DNA of 64,000 nucleotides from Methanosphaerula subterraneus (GCF_052055875.1 NZ_CP170508.1:1116001-1180000); one strand, 5' to 3'. Counted from the stretch's first letter, positions 16,734 to 26,532 are shown. Made by a program: numbers and translations. The notes: generated by a model from the letters alone, not told the origin.

Positions 16734-18476
16734 ATGACTCCCGATCCCAGGCAGGAGAGATCCCCCCGCACCCTGCAGTTCCTCCTCGGGCTCTGCATCC
16801 TCGGGCTCCTCATCCTGATCCCGATCGTCCTCGCCGGCCATCCGGCCGGCCCCGGCCTCACACCCCAGACCGATGCGACCGTGCATGTGAAGATCCTCGC
16901 GATCAACGACTTCCACGGGCAGCTGCCCGACGGGCAGAAACTGAACAAGGAACCGGCCGGCAGCGCCCCGGTGCTGGCTTCGTACCTGAATGCAACGATG
17001 AAATCGGAGAAGGCCGACGGCACCATCATCGCCCTGCCCGGGGACGTCGTCGGGGCATCGCCGCCCGAGTCCGGGCTGCTCCTCGACGAGCCGACGATGC
17101 TCTTCTTCAACTCCCTGGCCGGATCGAACAGCTCCGCCTCGCTCTCCGCACCTGACTCCACCACGTCCATCGTCGCAACGCTCGGCAACCACGAGTTCGA
17201 TAAGGGGGTGCCGGAATTGATCAGAAAGATCGGCGGCGGGGACGGCACGACGAACATCACCCACCTCGTCGACCCGTACCCCGGCTCGAAATCCACCTAT
17301 GTCTCGGCGAACGTGGTCTGGAAGGTCAACAACACCACGCTCCTCCCGCCCTATACCATCAAAAACGTCAGCGGGGTCCCCATTGCGTTCATCGGTGCGG
17401 ATACGATGAACACCCCCCGCATCCAGAACGCTGCCGCCATCGCGGACGTGGCGTTCCTGGACGAGGCCGATTCGATCAACCGGTACATCCCGGAAATTCA
17501 ACAGCAGGGCGTCCATGCGATCGTCGTCCTCCTCCACGAGGGCGGGGACCAGACCCCCTATGACGGCCCCACGCGGGCGAACGAGACCGTCACCGGGCGG
17601 GTGACCGAGATCGTGCCCAGGCTCGACACCGATGTCGACGTGGTCCTCTCCGGTCATACGCATGAGTTCACCAACGCCTACCTGAAGAACGCCGGCGGAA
17701 ACCAGGTGCTCGTCACGCAGGCGTACATGTACAGCACGGGATTCGCCGATGTCGACCTCACCATCGACCGGGCGGGCGGGGAGATCGCGAACAAATCCGC
17801 ACGGATCGTCCCGGTCTATGCGGATCAGTCCCCTGGCACCAGCCCTGACCCCGCCACCGCTGCATTCCTGGCAGCGGACGAACAGGCCGTCGCACCGATG
17901 GTGAACCAGGAGATCGGGGTGGCAGCGCAGAACATCACCCGGGAGCAGAACCCGGCCGGCGAATCGGCGCTCGGGGACCTGGTCGCTGATGAACTGCGGG
18001 ATACGATGAAGGCGGACGTCGGGTTCGTGAGCGCCGGCTCGATACGGGCGGATCTCAGATCGGGAAATATCTCCTGGGGCGACCTGTATTCGATCCAGCC
18101 GTTCGCCGGCACGGTCGTCTCGATGACCCTCACCGGCGACCAGATCCGACGGGTCCTCGAACAGCAGTGGCAGGATCCGCTCCCCCCGCACAATCTCATG
18201 GTCTCGGGGCTGGCGTACACCTACGATCCGGCCAGACCTGCGGGCGTCAGGGTGACGGATGTGACGGTACGCGGCCTTCCGCTCGACCAGAACGCGACCT
18301 ACACCGCTGCGACGGTCGACTTCCTCGCCGGCGGCGGTGACGGCTACACGACGTTCAAAGAGGGGAAGAATCTCACGAACGGGCCGAAGGATATCGATGC
18401 GCTGACATCGTACATCGGATCGCTCCCCCAGCCGGTGGACGTGGCCGTCGATGGCAGGATAGAACGGGTCGCCTGA
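16734..18476 (+). CDS. secreted 5'-nucleotidase/UDP-sugar-hydrolase family protein
   Basis: A 580-residue protein with an N-terminal membrane segment (LQFLLGLCILGLLILIPIVL) that exports or anchors it. The metallophosphatase domain shows all metal motifs: AINDFHGQL, LGNHEFDKG and VLSGHTHEF. The C-terminal substrate-binding domain shows ALGDLVADELR, SAGSIRADL and IQPFAGTVVSMTLTGDQI, and ends with ATVDFLAGGGDGYTTF. It should hydrolyse nucleotides outside the cell to nucleoside and phosphate. Length and domain order are normal. Its substrate preference is not deducible. Confidence 0.92.
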   Translation: MTPDPRQERSPRTLQFLLGLCILGLLILIPIVLAGHPAGPGLTPQTDATVHVKILAINDFHGQLPDGQKLNKEPAGSAPVLASYLNATMKSEKADGTIIALPGDVVGASPPESGLLLDEPTMLFFNSLAGSNSSASLSAPDSTTSIVATLGNHEFDKGVPELIRKIGGGDGTTNITHLVDPYPGSKSTYVSANVVWKVNNTTLLPPYTIKNVSGVPIAFIGADTMNTPRIQNAAAIADVAFLDEADSINRYIPEIQQQGVHAIVVLLHEGGDQTPYDGPTRANETVTGRVTEIVPRLDTDVDVVLSGHTHEFTNAYLKNAGGNQVLVTQAYMYSTGFADVDLTIDRAGGEIANKSARIVPVYADQSPGTSPDPATAAFLAADEQAVAPMVNQEIGVAAQNITREQNPAGESALGDLVADELRDTMKADVGFVSAGSIRADLRSGNISWGDLYSIQPFAGTVVSMTLTGDQIRRVLEQQWQDPLPPHNLMVSGLAYTYDPARPAGVRVTDVTVRGLPLDQNATYTAATVDFLAGGGDGYTTFKEGKNLTNGPKDIDALTSYIGSLPQPVDVAVDGRIERVA

Positions 18477-18801
18477 TACGGAAGATCGACCCGCCAGGGG
18501 GTCCCCCCCTCTGGTCACCCACCCGATACCGGTGGTGGGATGCTGAAGAAGACGACCATGACGCCTGCATTCGGATCGGCGGGATCCCGAATCGGGCATC
18601 TGCGGCAACCGGGAGGGATACCTCTCTCCTGCACCCGGGCGTAGTCACAACGTTTATCAGCTCAGACTGAGATCTCTCCATCGCCCCAGCTGGAGAGACA
18701 GACCATCTGTCGTGCTTCCCACGCGAGGTGCCAAGCCAATCCTTCTTTCGGGCACCAGCTCAACAACCGCCGCTTCAGAGCGGAGCGGCCAGGAGGAATT
18801 G
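18477..18801. other. intergenic region between the nucleotidase and a large secreted protein
   Basis: No gene is seen. The 3' part is the leader of the next gene and ends in a strong AGGAGG ribosome site at 18790-18795. ACGTTTATCAG around 18,650 is a weak TATA candidate. Confidence 0.4.
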
Positions 18802-21800
18802 ATGCACCACATCTCATCTGCTTTTGGGCGCCTCCGCGCCCTGGCGCCGGCAGCGATACTGCTGCTCGCGCTCTGCCTGTTAGCCACCGGCGTTCAGGCC
18901 CAGACCGACCCCATGAACACCGCCGCCGCAGCCCCGATCTCCCAGGCCACCGGGGAACCCACGCTGGCAGGGTACGAAACACCGCTCATCGTCCGCAACG
19001 CCGATCAGATCGAGCCGGCCGTCTACGGATCCCGCATCATATGGCGGGAGATGCGGAACGATTACGGGGGGGACATCTACTCCTACGACCTGGTCTCCCA
19101 CCTCGAACTGCCGGAGATCGCGTCGACGTCCAGCTATGGAAAGTACACCACAGGCGACTTTTACCCGGTCATATCGGACGCCGGCATCTTCGCTGTTTGG
19201 GGAGGCCGGTCCGACGCCGACATCAACAACGAGATCAAGGGCAGGACCCTTGCGGGGGAGCCGATCAACGTCACGCTGATCGGAGAACCCGCCTCCCGGC
19301 AAATCCAGGACCTCGCCATTGACGGAAACTGGCTGGTCTATGTGCTCAACAACGGCCGCCTGATCAAGTACGACACGACCACCCAGAACTACGATACTAT
19401 TCAACAGACGACCAACGAGATCCGCTCACCCGATATCAGCGGCGACAGTACCGTCGTCTGGCAGGAGTACGACGGCAACGACTGGAACATCTACTGGTAC
19501 AACCCGCAGGGGCAGGCCGTCCCCCTCGCGAACGACCCGGGCGACCAGGTGTCGCCGACGGTCGACGGGAAACACGTCGTCTGGGCGGATAACCGGAGTG
19601 GGAACTGGGACCTCTACACCGCCGACCTCTCCCAGCCGAACCCCGTGGGCGTCCCATGGCTCGTGGCACCCGGCGACCAGACTGACCCGCAGCTCAGCGG
19701 CGACCGGGTGGTCTGGCAGGACAACCGGAACGGAAACTGGGACATCTACCTGGGCAGCCTGGCGAGCGGCGCCGTGACCCCGGTCTGCACCGCGAACGGG
19801 GATCAGGAGGCGCCGGCCATCGACGGCGATCGCATCCTCTGGCAGGACAAACGAAACGGGAACTGGGATATCTACATGTTCACTCTCTCGACGACGGCCC
19901 CGGTGCCCGTCCCGACGCCGGCTCACCTTCTGATCACATCCCCCGGGACCTACTCGATCGCGGCCGACGGATATGACGGGAACGTCACGCCCATCGAGAT
20001 CCGGTCGTCGGACGTCATCCTCGACGGGGGCGGCCATGTCGTCGACGGGTCCAGTCGGCCCGGCACCTGCGGGATACGGATCGGCGGCGACGCCGGGCCG
20101 CTCTCGAACATCGTCGTGAAGAACGTCCGGTTGACCAACTGGGAGACAGGGATCCGCGCCGACACCATCACCAGCTCTGTGATCGAGGCGTCGGAGATCA
20201 GTCATAATCCCCAGGGAATCGTCCTGGACAACACGCAGGACGTCCAGGTCAGGAATAACACGATCACTGCCAACGACAATACAGGGATCGTGGTGACGAA
20301 CTCTGGAAATACATCCGTGTACGGGAACGATCTTCAGAGAACGGGTGACGGCTTCCTGCATCACTTCTCATCGACGATGGACCTTTACACCTTTGCCATC
20401 GTGCTCAATGACTCAGACGGCACCGTGATCTCGCACAACGACCTCGGCGGGGACTACGGCAGCCTGAACCTCGGGCCTTCGAACGCGACCCGCGTGACGG
20501 GCAACCAGCTCACCGGGAAGATATCCGGGATCTTTTCATTGTCGACGGTATACGGCCAGAGTGAAAACACTATCGTGGTCGACAACGTCTTCAGGAGTTG
20601 GGGATCCGGCCTGTACGGCTCACTGAGGAACGCGACCTGGAACACGGCCCCATCTCCGGGGCCGAACATCGTCGGCGGGCCGAAGATCGGTGGTAACTTC
20701 TGGGGGAAACTCGACGGAACGGGCTTCTCCGAGACCCACCCGGATGTGAACCGCGACGGGTTCTGCGACGAACAGTACATGAACGGGATGGGCGGCGTCG
20801 ACCAGTTCCCGCTCGCGCCGTGGAACGGCCCTGCCCCCGGGCCGACGCCCTATCAACCGCTCTCCGTCCCGGGCCGGATCCAGGCCGAGGACTACAACCT
20901 CGGCGGTGAGGGGGTCGCCTACCACGACACCACACCAGGCAATGAAGGCGGGGTCTACCGGCAGGACGATGTCGACATCGAGACCACCGCGGGACTATCC
21001 ACACCGAATGTCGGCTGGATCCGGAACGGCGAGTGGCTCACCTACACCGTGGACGTCACGCAGAACGGGACCTACTCGGTCACGGCCCGCGTGGCGAGCC
21101 CGAACAGCGGCAGAACCGTGGAACTTTCGGTCGACGGACAGTCCCCGACGACGATATCGGTCCCGAACACCGGATCCTTCGACGCCTACCGGGACGCCAC
21201 CCCTCCGACCATGTACGCCGATCTCCCCCCGCAGACTCCCATCCCCGGACCCACGGGGATCTCCTTCCCGACCCCGGTCACGCTCACGGCCGGCCGGCAC
21301 GTCCTGAAGCTGACCTTCTCGGGTGACGGCCAGAACCTCGACTGGCTCGAACTCAATCCGTTCGTCCCACCCACACCGATGCCGAACGGGCCGGCTCCCT
21401 ATAAGCCGCTCGTGATCCCCGGCACGATCCAGGCCGAGGACTACAACCTCGGCGGTGAGGGCGTCGCCTACCATGACACCACGCCAGGCAACGAGGGCGG
21501 AGCCTATCGGCAGGACGACGTGGACATCGAGACCGCGAACGGTGTCACGAACGTCGGCTGGATCCGGAACGGCGAGTGGCTCACCTACATCGTGACGGTC
21601 CAATCGACCGGCGCCTACACCATGAGCGCCTGGATGGCGAGCCCGAACAGCGGCAGATCCATGGATCTCCTGGTCGACGGCGTTCAGACGGCGAGGATCA
21701 TGGTTCCAAACACGGGCTCGTTCTCGACCTTCAAGATGAGCAGCCTCCTCATCACCCTCACCGCCGGGACCCATACCCTGAAGCTGACCTTCAGCGGCGA

Positions 21801-22140
21801 CGGCCAGAACCTCGACAGGCTCGAGTTCATGACAGGTGCCGTGATGACGACGACGATACCAACCGGGCCCCCGGCCGGCGCTAGTTTCACGGCCACGCCG
21901 CTCTCGGCCCCGAAGGGGACCGCGGTCAGGTTCGCCCTGTCCCCGGCACCGGGACGAACCGTCCGTGCCGCCTGGTGGACCTTCGACAGCGTCAATCACG
22001 ACAACACCTGGAACTCGCGGGAGACCAACCCGACGTTCTTCTACCCGGCCGCAGGATCCTTCTCGCCGCTCGTGAAGATCACCTACACGGACGGCTCGAC
22101 CGAGACCGTTGAACATGCCAACTTCATCCAGGCCACCTGA
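18802..22140 (+). CDS. large secreted protein: beta-propeller, beta-helix, two CBM6/35-like domains, PKD-like domain
   Basis: A 1112-residue exported protein. A signal peptide (APAAILLLALCLLATGVQAQ) starts it. Next come six or so TolB-type propeller blades with the pattern GDRVVWQDNRNGNWDIY (about residues 60-380), then a right-handed beta-helix with NosD/PbH1-like repeats (VIEASEISHNPQGIVLDN). Two nearly identical carbohydrate-binding modules follow, each opening with PGRIQAEDYNLGGEG or PGTIQAEDYNLGGEG and ending in LKLTFSGDGQNLD. The final roughly 90 residues look like a PKD-type beta-sandwich. AGGAGG six bases before the ATG fixes the start; an earlier in-frame start at 18712 has no such site. 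It is probably a cell-surface or sheath protein that binds polysaccharide; no catalytic residues are evident. Confidence 0.88.
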   Translation: MHHISSAFGRLRALAPAAILLLALCLLATGVQAQTDPMNTAAAAPISQATGEPTLAGYETPLIVRNADQIEPAVYGSRIIWREMRNDYGGDIYSYDLVSHLELPEIASTSSYGKYTTGDFYPVISDAGIFAVWGGRSDADINNEIKGRTLAGEPINVTLIGEPASRQIQDLAIDGNWLVYVLNNGRLIKYDTTTQNYDTIQQTTNEIRSPDISGDSTVVWQEYDGNDWNIYWYNPQGQAVPLANDPGDQVSPTVDGKHVVWADNRSGNWDLYTADLSQPNPVGVPWLVAPGDQTDPQLSGDRVVWQDNRNGNWDIYLGSLASGAVTPVCTANGDQEAPAIDGDRILWQDKRNGNWDIYMFTLSTTAPVPVPTPAHLLITSPGTYSIAADGYDGNVTPIEIRSSDVILDGGGHVVDGSSRPGTCGIRIGGDAGPLSNIVVKNVRLTNWETGIRADTITSSVIEASEISHNPQGIVLDNTQDVQVRNNTITANDNTGIVVTNSGNTSVYGNDLQRTGDGFLHHFSSTMDLYTFAIVLNDSDGTVISHNDLGGDYGSLNLGPSNATRVTGNQLTGKISGIFSLSTVYGQSENTIVVDNVFRSWGSGLYGSLRNATWNTAPSPGPNIVGGPKIGGNFWGKLDGTGFSETHPDVNRDGFCDEQYMNGMGGVDQFPLAPWNGPAPGPTPYQPLSVPGRIQAEDYNLGGEGVAYHDTTPGNEGGVYRQDDVDIETTAGLSTPNVGWIRNGEWLTYTVDVTQNGTYSVTARVASPNSGRTVELSVDGQSPTTISVPNTGSFDAYRDATPPTMYADLPPQTPIPGPTGISFPTPVTLTAGRHVLKLTFSGDGQNLDWLELNPFVPPTPMPNGPAPYKPLVIPGTIQAEDYNLGGEGVAYHDTTPGNEGGAYRQDDVDIETANGVTNVGWIRNGEWLTYIVTVQSTGAYTMSAWMASPNSGRSMDLLVDGVQTARIMVPNTGSFSTFKMSSLLITLTAGTHTLKLTFSGDGQNLDRLEFMTGAVMTTTIPTGPPAGASFTATPLSAPKGTAVRFALSPAPGRTVRAAWWTFDSVNHDNTWNSRETNPTFFYPAAGSFSPLVKITYTDGSTETVEHANFIQAT
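20863..21835 (+). repeat. tandemly duplicated carbohydrate-binding module coding segments
   Basis: Two segments of about 450 bp (near 20,863-21,355 and 21,403-21,835) encode similar modules and share long nearly identical stretches, for example CAGGCCGAGGACTACAACCT and GGCTGGATCCGGAACGGCGA. This is an internal duplication within the large secreted protein gene; the first copy carries an extra proline-rich insert near 21,190-21,270. Confidence 0.85.
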
Positions 22141-22149
22141 GCCCACCCA

Positions 22150-22172
22150 TCTTTTTCCATCCCACCTTTTTT
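22150..22172 (+). terminator. T-rich terminator after the large secreted protein gene
   Basis: Two T runs (five and six) at 22152-22156 and 22167-22172, shortly after the stop at 22140. Confidence 0.45.
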
Positions 22173-22224
22173 GTCGACAGGAACAGAACAGCAGCGTTAA
22201 GTTATCGCTCGCCTACTGATTGAT

Positions 22225-22737
22225 ATGAGCCTTCTTGAGATCCTCTGGGCGTTTCTCTTTCCGCTGATCGGGGCGGTCGTCGCCCTGCTGCATATAACAA
22301 AAGAGCGGAAGACCGCTGATGCACATCGAAGACTGGAGATCGTCCTGATGTGGCAGCTCGTCTGCGGGCTCGGCCTCGCCATGCTCTGGGGCGGAATCGG
22401 CCACCTGCTCTTCGCCGACCGGGTCGCCGAATCGATCGGGTGGGCGACCGGCAGTCCCTTCCAGCAGGAGGTGGGCATGTGGGACGCATCGATCGGGATC
22501 TTAGGGCTCCTCTGCCTGAAGTTCCGGGACCAGTTCTGGCTTGCCACGATCATCGGCGGGGGATTGTTCCTCTTCTCTGCCGGCCTCGGGCATGTGTACC
22601 AGTTCCTGGCCTTCGGGGACGTCTCACCCAACAATATCGGTGGAGTGCTCTGGGTCGACCTCCTCTTTCCCCTGTTCCTCGGTGCACTGTACCTGCTCCA
22701 CCGGCGAGGGAAGGCTGACGTTCAAACAATACGGTGA
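22225..22737 (+). CDS. small integral membrane protein (DUF6790-like)
   Basis: A 170-residue protein with about five membrane segments, for example LLEILWAFLFPLIGAVVALL, LVCGLGLAMLWGGIGHLLFA and LWVDLLFPLFLGALYLL, and a conserved-looking loop SIGWATGSPFQQEVGMWDAS. The SIGW-SPFQ-E-GM pattern is what I recall from the DUF6790 group of small bacterial and archaeal membrane proteins. No function is known. It is monocistronic. Confidence 0.72.
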   Translation: MSLLEILWAFLFPLIGAVVALLHITKERKTADAHRRLEIVLMWQLVCGLGLAMLWGGIGHLLFADRVAESIGWATGSPFQQEVGMWDASIGILGLLCLKFRDQFWLATIIGGGLFLFSAGLGHVYQFLAFGDVSPNNIGGVLWVDLLFPLFLGALYLLHRRGKADVQTIR

Positions 22738-22866
22738 CGACAGCAGGGGCTCGAGATCGGGATACCCACCCATCGGTCCGGCTGATGGAGAAGGCGGCGA
22801 ATGGAATCCGTGGTAGTAGTATGCAGAGGAAGATGAGACAGACAGGTCCTGACCGGACCTGCCGAC

Positions 22867-23161
22867 TCAGAAAAGGTGGTGAATGGGATGAAATCTCTGA
22901 TTCAGGGTAGATGCTGATGCGGCGGTCGATCGCAGGACTGCTCTTCGTGAGAGTACTTCTCTGGCTGCCTCTCTTCTTCCTGCGGACTGAACCGGGTGAG
23001 CTGTGATAATGGTCTGCCGGAGGTGCGGTGGTTCTCTGTGAGAGGCCTCCGGGCAGGTTACCACACCAACCTGTTGCCGGCCGGATCATATATAATTCCA
23101 GGATGCCGGCGGGTATACTCCTCTGATCAGCGGTCCATTCCCAGAACCCGCCGGTCAAGGA
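22867..23161. repeat. direct repeat copy A (37-bp and 230-bp blocks)
   Basis: Two blocks, 22867-22903 and 22932-23161, recur at 23845-23881 and 24043-24271 with only scattered differences. In this copy the blocks are 28 bp apart. The long block contains a TATA-like CATATATAATTCC and short frames, one for a hydrophobic peptide with LLFVRVLLWLPLFFLRTEPG (ending at the TGA at 23004-23006) and one starting MVCRRCGGSL. No protein family is recognised. The gap 22738-23175 holds nothing else that I can support. Confidence 0.8.
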
Positions 23162-23175
23162 AACGAACCGGACGA

Positions 23176-23679
23176 TCAGGGCTGATGGAAGATCATGACA
23201 TTCTCAACCGGTTCAAACCCGTTCTTCTCATAAACCCGCCGCCCGTCATCGCTGGAGAAGAGATACAGCCGTCGGATCCCCTGCTGCCGGCAGTACCGGG
23301 TCGCCGCTCGGGTGATCCTCTGCGCATATGCTTGATTTCGATACTCAGGTTCGGTGAAGATACTGTGAAGAAACGCGATCTTCGGAGAGAGATCGTGAGG
23401 GACCGGCACATAGGAGAGGATACTGATCGCTCCGCTGGAGACGATTCGGCCCGCCCGATCCACGACCCAGGCGACACACGCTCCGCTCTTCAGTTCTTCA
23501 GCCAGTTTCGCGGCATACGCCTGCTCGAGGTTCGCCAGGACTGCCGGGTCGACAGCCCGGTTCTGCTTCTCCCAGATCTCCTCAAACATCCTCCGGTGGT
23601 GCTGGGCCAGGCTCACCATGTCCTCCGGGGTGGCCGTTCGAACCGGGGGCTCGGGATCATCAACCCTCTGCATCGCCAT
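23176..23679 (-). CDS. GNAT family N-acetyltransferase
   Basis: About 167 residues from the ATG at 23679. The GNAT acetyl-CoA region reads FLHSIFTEPEYRNQAYAQRI, then AATRYCRQQGIRRLYLFSSD and the terminal YEKNGFEPVENVMIFH. The N-terminal VRTATPEDMVSLAQHHRRMF is a usual GNAT start. The frame is open upstream to 23832, and 23730 is another ATG. The gene lies between two direct-repeat copies and may have been moved or duplicated with them. The substrate is unknown. Confidence 0.82.
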   Translation of the reverse strand: MAMQRVDDPEPPVRTATPEDMVSLAQHHRRMFEEIWEKQNRAVDPAVLANLEQAYAAKLAEELKSGACVAWVVDRAGRIVSSGAISILSYVPVPHDLSPKIAFLHSIFTEPEYRNQAYAQRITRAATRYCRQQGIRRLYLFSSDDGRRVYEKNGFEPVENVMIFHQP

Positions 23680-23844
23680 GAGATTCCACGTGTACTGGAG
23701 ATAGGGCGGAGTATCACAAGAACGTTTCATCAGGAACGGCTCACGCATCTGGAAGCAGGGCACGGCATCGAGGCGCGAAGGGCTACTGGATTTTTGCTCT
23801 TTGAGAAAACAGAGACGGACAGAACCTGACAAGGCCGGCCCGTC

Positions 23845-24271
23845 TCAGAAAAGGTGGTGAATGGGATGAAATCTCTGATTCTCGATGCATAGGTGGCGGT
23901 TGCTCCTCCTGAAGATCAGATCATCGATCTGATCGCAGGAGGGGAGGGGCACCGATGTGATACCGCATCGGCGTCCGGGCCGCGGAGTACGCTCCTTGTC
24001 GTACTCTCGTCCTCTGGTTCTATCCATGTCCCCAGTCTGTCGGCAGGACTGCTCTTCGTGAGAGTACTTCTCTGGCTGTTTCTCTTCTTCCTGCGGACTG
24101 AACCGGGTGAGCTGTGATAATGGTCTGCCGGAGGTGCGGTGGTTCTCTGTGAGAGGCCTCCGGGCAGGTTACCACATCAACCTGTTGCCGGCCGGGTCAT
24201 ATATAATTCCAGGATACCGATGGGCACACTTCTCTGATCAGCGGTCCATTCCCTGGACCTGGCGGTCAAGG
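23845..24271. repeat. direct repeat copy B (37-bp and 229-bp blocks)
   Basis: The second copy of the blocks described at 22867-23161. Here the two blocks (23845-23881 and 24043-24271) are separated by about 160 bp of extra sequence with an inverted repeat around GATCAGATCATCGATCTGATC. The same TATA-like CATATATAATTCC is present. The stretch from 24272 to 24461 holds nothing I can support. Confidence 0.8.
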
Positions 24272-24461
24272 AGACGGACAGCCAGGTCGAACGGATATGC
24301 TGGCGCTCTGCATTGTGGGTACATCGCCCGGCCTCCTCGACGATTGCGACATGGGCGACCGAAAACAGGAGCTTCGTCGTGGTTCAGGGGAACCGGGGCA
24401 TCTGCAGAGATAGAGGGATCGCGGCTCTCTGATGACGAAGGGGCCGGAACGCCTGGCTTGA

Positions 24462-24472
24462 TTAAAAAAAGG
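24462..24472 (-). terminator. T-rich terminator for the beta-helix/PKD gene
   Basis: A run of seven T residues on the minus strand, 13-19 bp after the stop at 24483. Confidence 0.45.
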
Positions 24473-24482
24473 AGAGGGCCGT

Positions 24483-25991
24483 TTATCTGACGGTGATATA
24501 GCCGGTCTTCACCCTGGTGTTCGAGCCGGCGCTGTTCTTGACGATCTCAGTGACGGTGAAGGTACCGGCGGCCCAGTACCGGTGTTTTGGGTTCTTTTCT
24601 GTTGAGGTCGTACCGTCGCCAAACTTCCAGAGATACGATGTCGGGGTCCCGGTCGACCTGTCGGTGAACGAGACCGTCAGGGGAGCCCAGCCAGAGGTGA
24701 CACTGGCCCTGAACTGGGCCACGGGTGCCTGGATCACAACAGGTGTTTGGGTCTCAGTAACCTGGACCACAGGCGTTTGAGTTTCAGTTGCCTGGACCAC
24801 AGGCGTTTGAGTCTCTGCCGGCTGGGAAGGGGCCGAAGTTCCAGCGATCTGGATGTTCATGTTGTACGAGGGATAATAGGGACTCCCGGCGAGGACCGCC
24901 GGGTATGGGTTGCCCGCCGGGTTGGTGACCAAAAAGTTGGTGGCGGTCACATCATGGGAGTTGATCCCATAGAACGCCCACTTCTGTGCCCGGTCGGACT
25001 CGCAGTCGGTCAGTACAATGCTGTTGTAGTCGGTGGTCCGAAAACCGTATGTCGACCCGATATCACTGCACCGGATGGCTGTCGCCCCGTCCATCAGGTG
25101 AAATCCATAGAGGTTGGCCTGGGAGGAGCAGTCGATAAACTGCATGCTCGGGCTGCCGCCGATGAACCCCGCTGCATAGGTCGGGGTCTCGCTGGTCTTC
25201 TTCTGCCCGTTGTTGATGCTGACACAGTTCCGCAGGATCACATTGGTCTTCCGGGGGCTCTCCTCGAAGTGGAACCCGGACTCCCAGGATCCCTCGGCCC
25301 GGCAGTTCTCCACCAGCAGGTTTGTGATGTCGGTCGACTCGGCAAAGTCGAAGCCGGTGATCCAGGGGTTGAACTGAGAAGCCCGCCCGCAGTTGATGGC
25401 GGTGCAGCCCGAGTAGGTGATGTCAGAGACCGAGTTCGGTGAACCTTCACCTGCATTGATGAAACCATGCGACCAGCCATCGATCGCATTGCAGTTGGTG
25501 AAGGTGAAGTCGGTCAGTGCCTTGTTGAAAGAGTAGATGAGGAAGGCCCCCGACTTGGCGGTGTAGTCCCTGACAGTGACACCAGTCATCCTGACATGGC
25601 TGCCACAGATCAGGAACCCAGTCGGGCCGGTGGACTGAAGATTGCTGACGGAGTTGCTGCCGTCGACCTGGACCCATCCCTCACGGACGAATCTGAGGGT
25701 CGTGGTGTCTGCTCCACTGCCGATCAGGTTCACACCCGGAGTGAGTTCGATGGTGCCGGCGACCGTGAAGGTGCCGGCGAGGAGATAGACCTCTCCGCCG
25801 CTGGCTGCCACCCGTTTGATGGCCGCCTGGATCTCGGACTGATCATTGGATCCATCGCAGATGTACTGTGCTGAACTCTTTACCTGGCTGTTGCTGGCGG
25901 CAACAGTCACGCTTTCTGCACTGGCTGCCCCGGCCAGCCCTATCAGCAGGACCGCGGCAATCAGTGTGATTGTCATGAGATGCTTTTTCAT
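24483..25991 (-). CDS. secreted beta-helix protein with C-terminal PKD domain
   Basis: A 502-residue exported protein. The signal peptide (MTITLIAAVLLIGLAGAASA) precedes a pectate-lyase-like right-handed beta-helix starting at about residue 45 with CDGSNDQSEIQAAIKRVAAS, then GGEVYLLAGTF and successive turns of the type NVILRNCVSINNG. A spacer of repeated TETQTPVVQ units follows. The last 80 residues are a PKD domain (SVTSGWAPLTVSFTDRSTGT, YLWKFGDGTTSTEKNP). Such proteins are displayed on the surface of methanogens and may bind or cleave polysaccharide. Catalytic residues cannot be assigned. It is preceded by a long AT-rich promoter region. Confidence 0.88.
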   Translation of the reverse strand: MKKHLMTITLIAAVLLIGLAGAASAESVTVAASNSQVKSSAQYICDGSNDQSEIQAAIKRVAASGGEVYLLAGTFTVAGTIELTPGVNLIGSGADTTTLRFVREGWVQVDGSNSVSNLQSTGPTGFLICGSHVRMTGVTVRDYTAKSGAFLIYSFNKALTDFTFTNCNAIDGWSHGFINAGEGSPNSVSDITYSGCTAINCGRASQFNPWITGFDFAESTDITNLLVENCRAEGSWESGFHFEESPRKTNVILRNCVSINNGQKKTSETPTYAAGFIGGSPSMQFIDCSSQANLYGFHLMDGATAIRCSDIGSTYGFRTTDYNSIVLTDCESDRAQKWAFYGINSHDVTATNFLVTNPAGNPYPAVLAGSPYYPSYNMNIQIAGTSAPSQPAETQTPVVQATETQTPVVQVTETQTPVVIQAPVAQFRASVTSGWAPLTVSFTDRSTGTPTSYLWKFGDGTTSTEKNPKHRYWAAGTFTVTEIVKNSAGSNTRVKTGYITVR

Positions 25992-26532
25992 ATTCGATAT
26001 GCTCCATTATTTTTTTAATGCAATTGAGTAAATTTTTCTAAGGGGCGTTTCTATAACAGATATTTAATATTTTGTGTAATATAGAACAATGTTACACCTT
26101 AATTTTTTACAATTTAATGGGAAATCCTGCCGGATTTCTGAGAAAAACAGATGGTAATGGATTATCGTGTGCATCCAGTATCTTCAGCAGCAAAGGGGCT
26201 GAGGCGCTCACCTCAGTCAGTCAAAAAATCTGTGAAACGAACAGTCCTCACAAAAACTTTTGAAAATCCCCACATATGATCCGTTTGAAAGTGGTTCAGA
26301 TGAAAGTCGCTGATGATGACGCCTGAATATGGCTCTCCCGGGTGGTGCCGCATCGTGCCTGAGGGAAGGGACACCATCGAACGGATCGTCCCCTGGCGAG
26401 GGCCTGGACCCGGGTCGGGAACGCCTTCATCTTCACAGAATCATACCGCGGTACACGGTCACTCCCTGCAGAAGGAGAGATTATCTGCGCCAAATTTAAT
26501 GGATAATCCCTGTTGATAGGGCGACGTTCAGG
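25992..26532. other. intergenic region, AT-rich promoter side then GC-rich spacer
   Basis: No supported gene. Between 26,020 and 26,130 the sequence is strongly AT-rich (GATATTTAATATTTTGTG and similar) and probably carries the promoter of the minus-strand beta-helix/PKD gene. The rest, up to the coo operon terminator, shows short frames without recognisable products. Confidence 0.4.

Noticed and set aside
16626..18608. Minus-strand open frame of 660 codons opposite the 5'-nucleotidase gene
   Set aside because: Long antisense frames are expected in GC-rich genes. The plus strand has unmistakable catalytic motifs, and the antisense product is Arg/Gly/Asp-rich without domains.
20995..22146. Minus-strand open frame of 383 codons opposite the large secreted protein gene
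   Set aside because: No domains; it mirrors the repeated carbohydrate-module sequence of the plus strand.
23006..23045. Tiny zinc-knuckle-like frame (MVCRRCGGSL) with a TGA that might be recoded
   Set aside because: The frame is ten codons and both repeat copies keep the same stop. I see no selenocysteine element, and Methanomicrobiales are not known to use selenocysteine widely.
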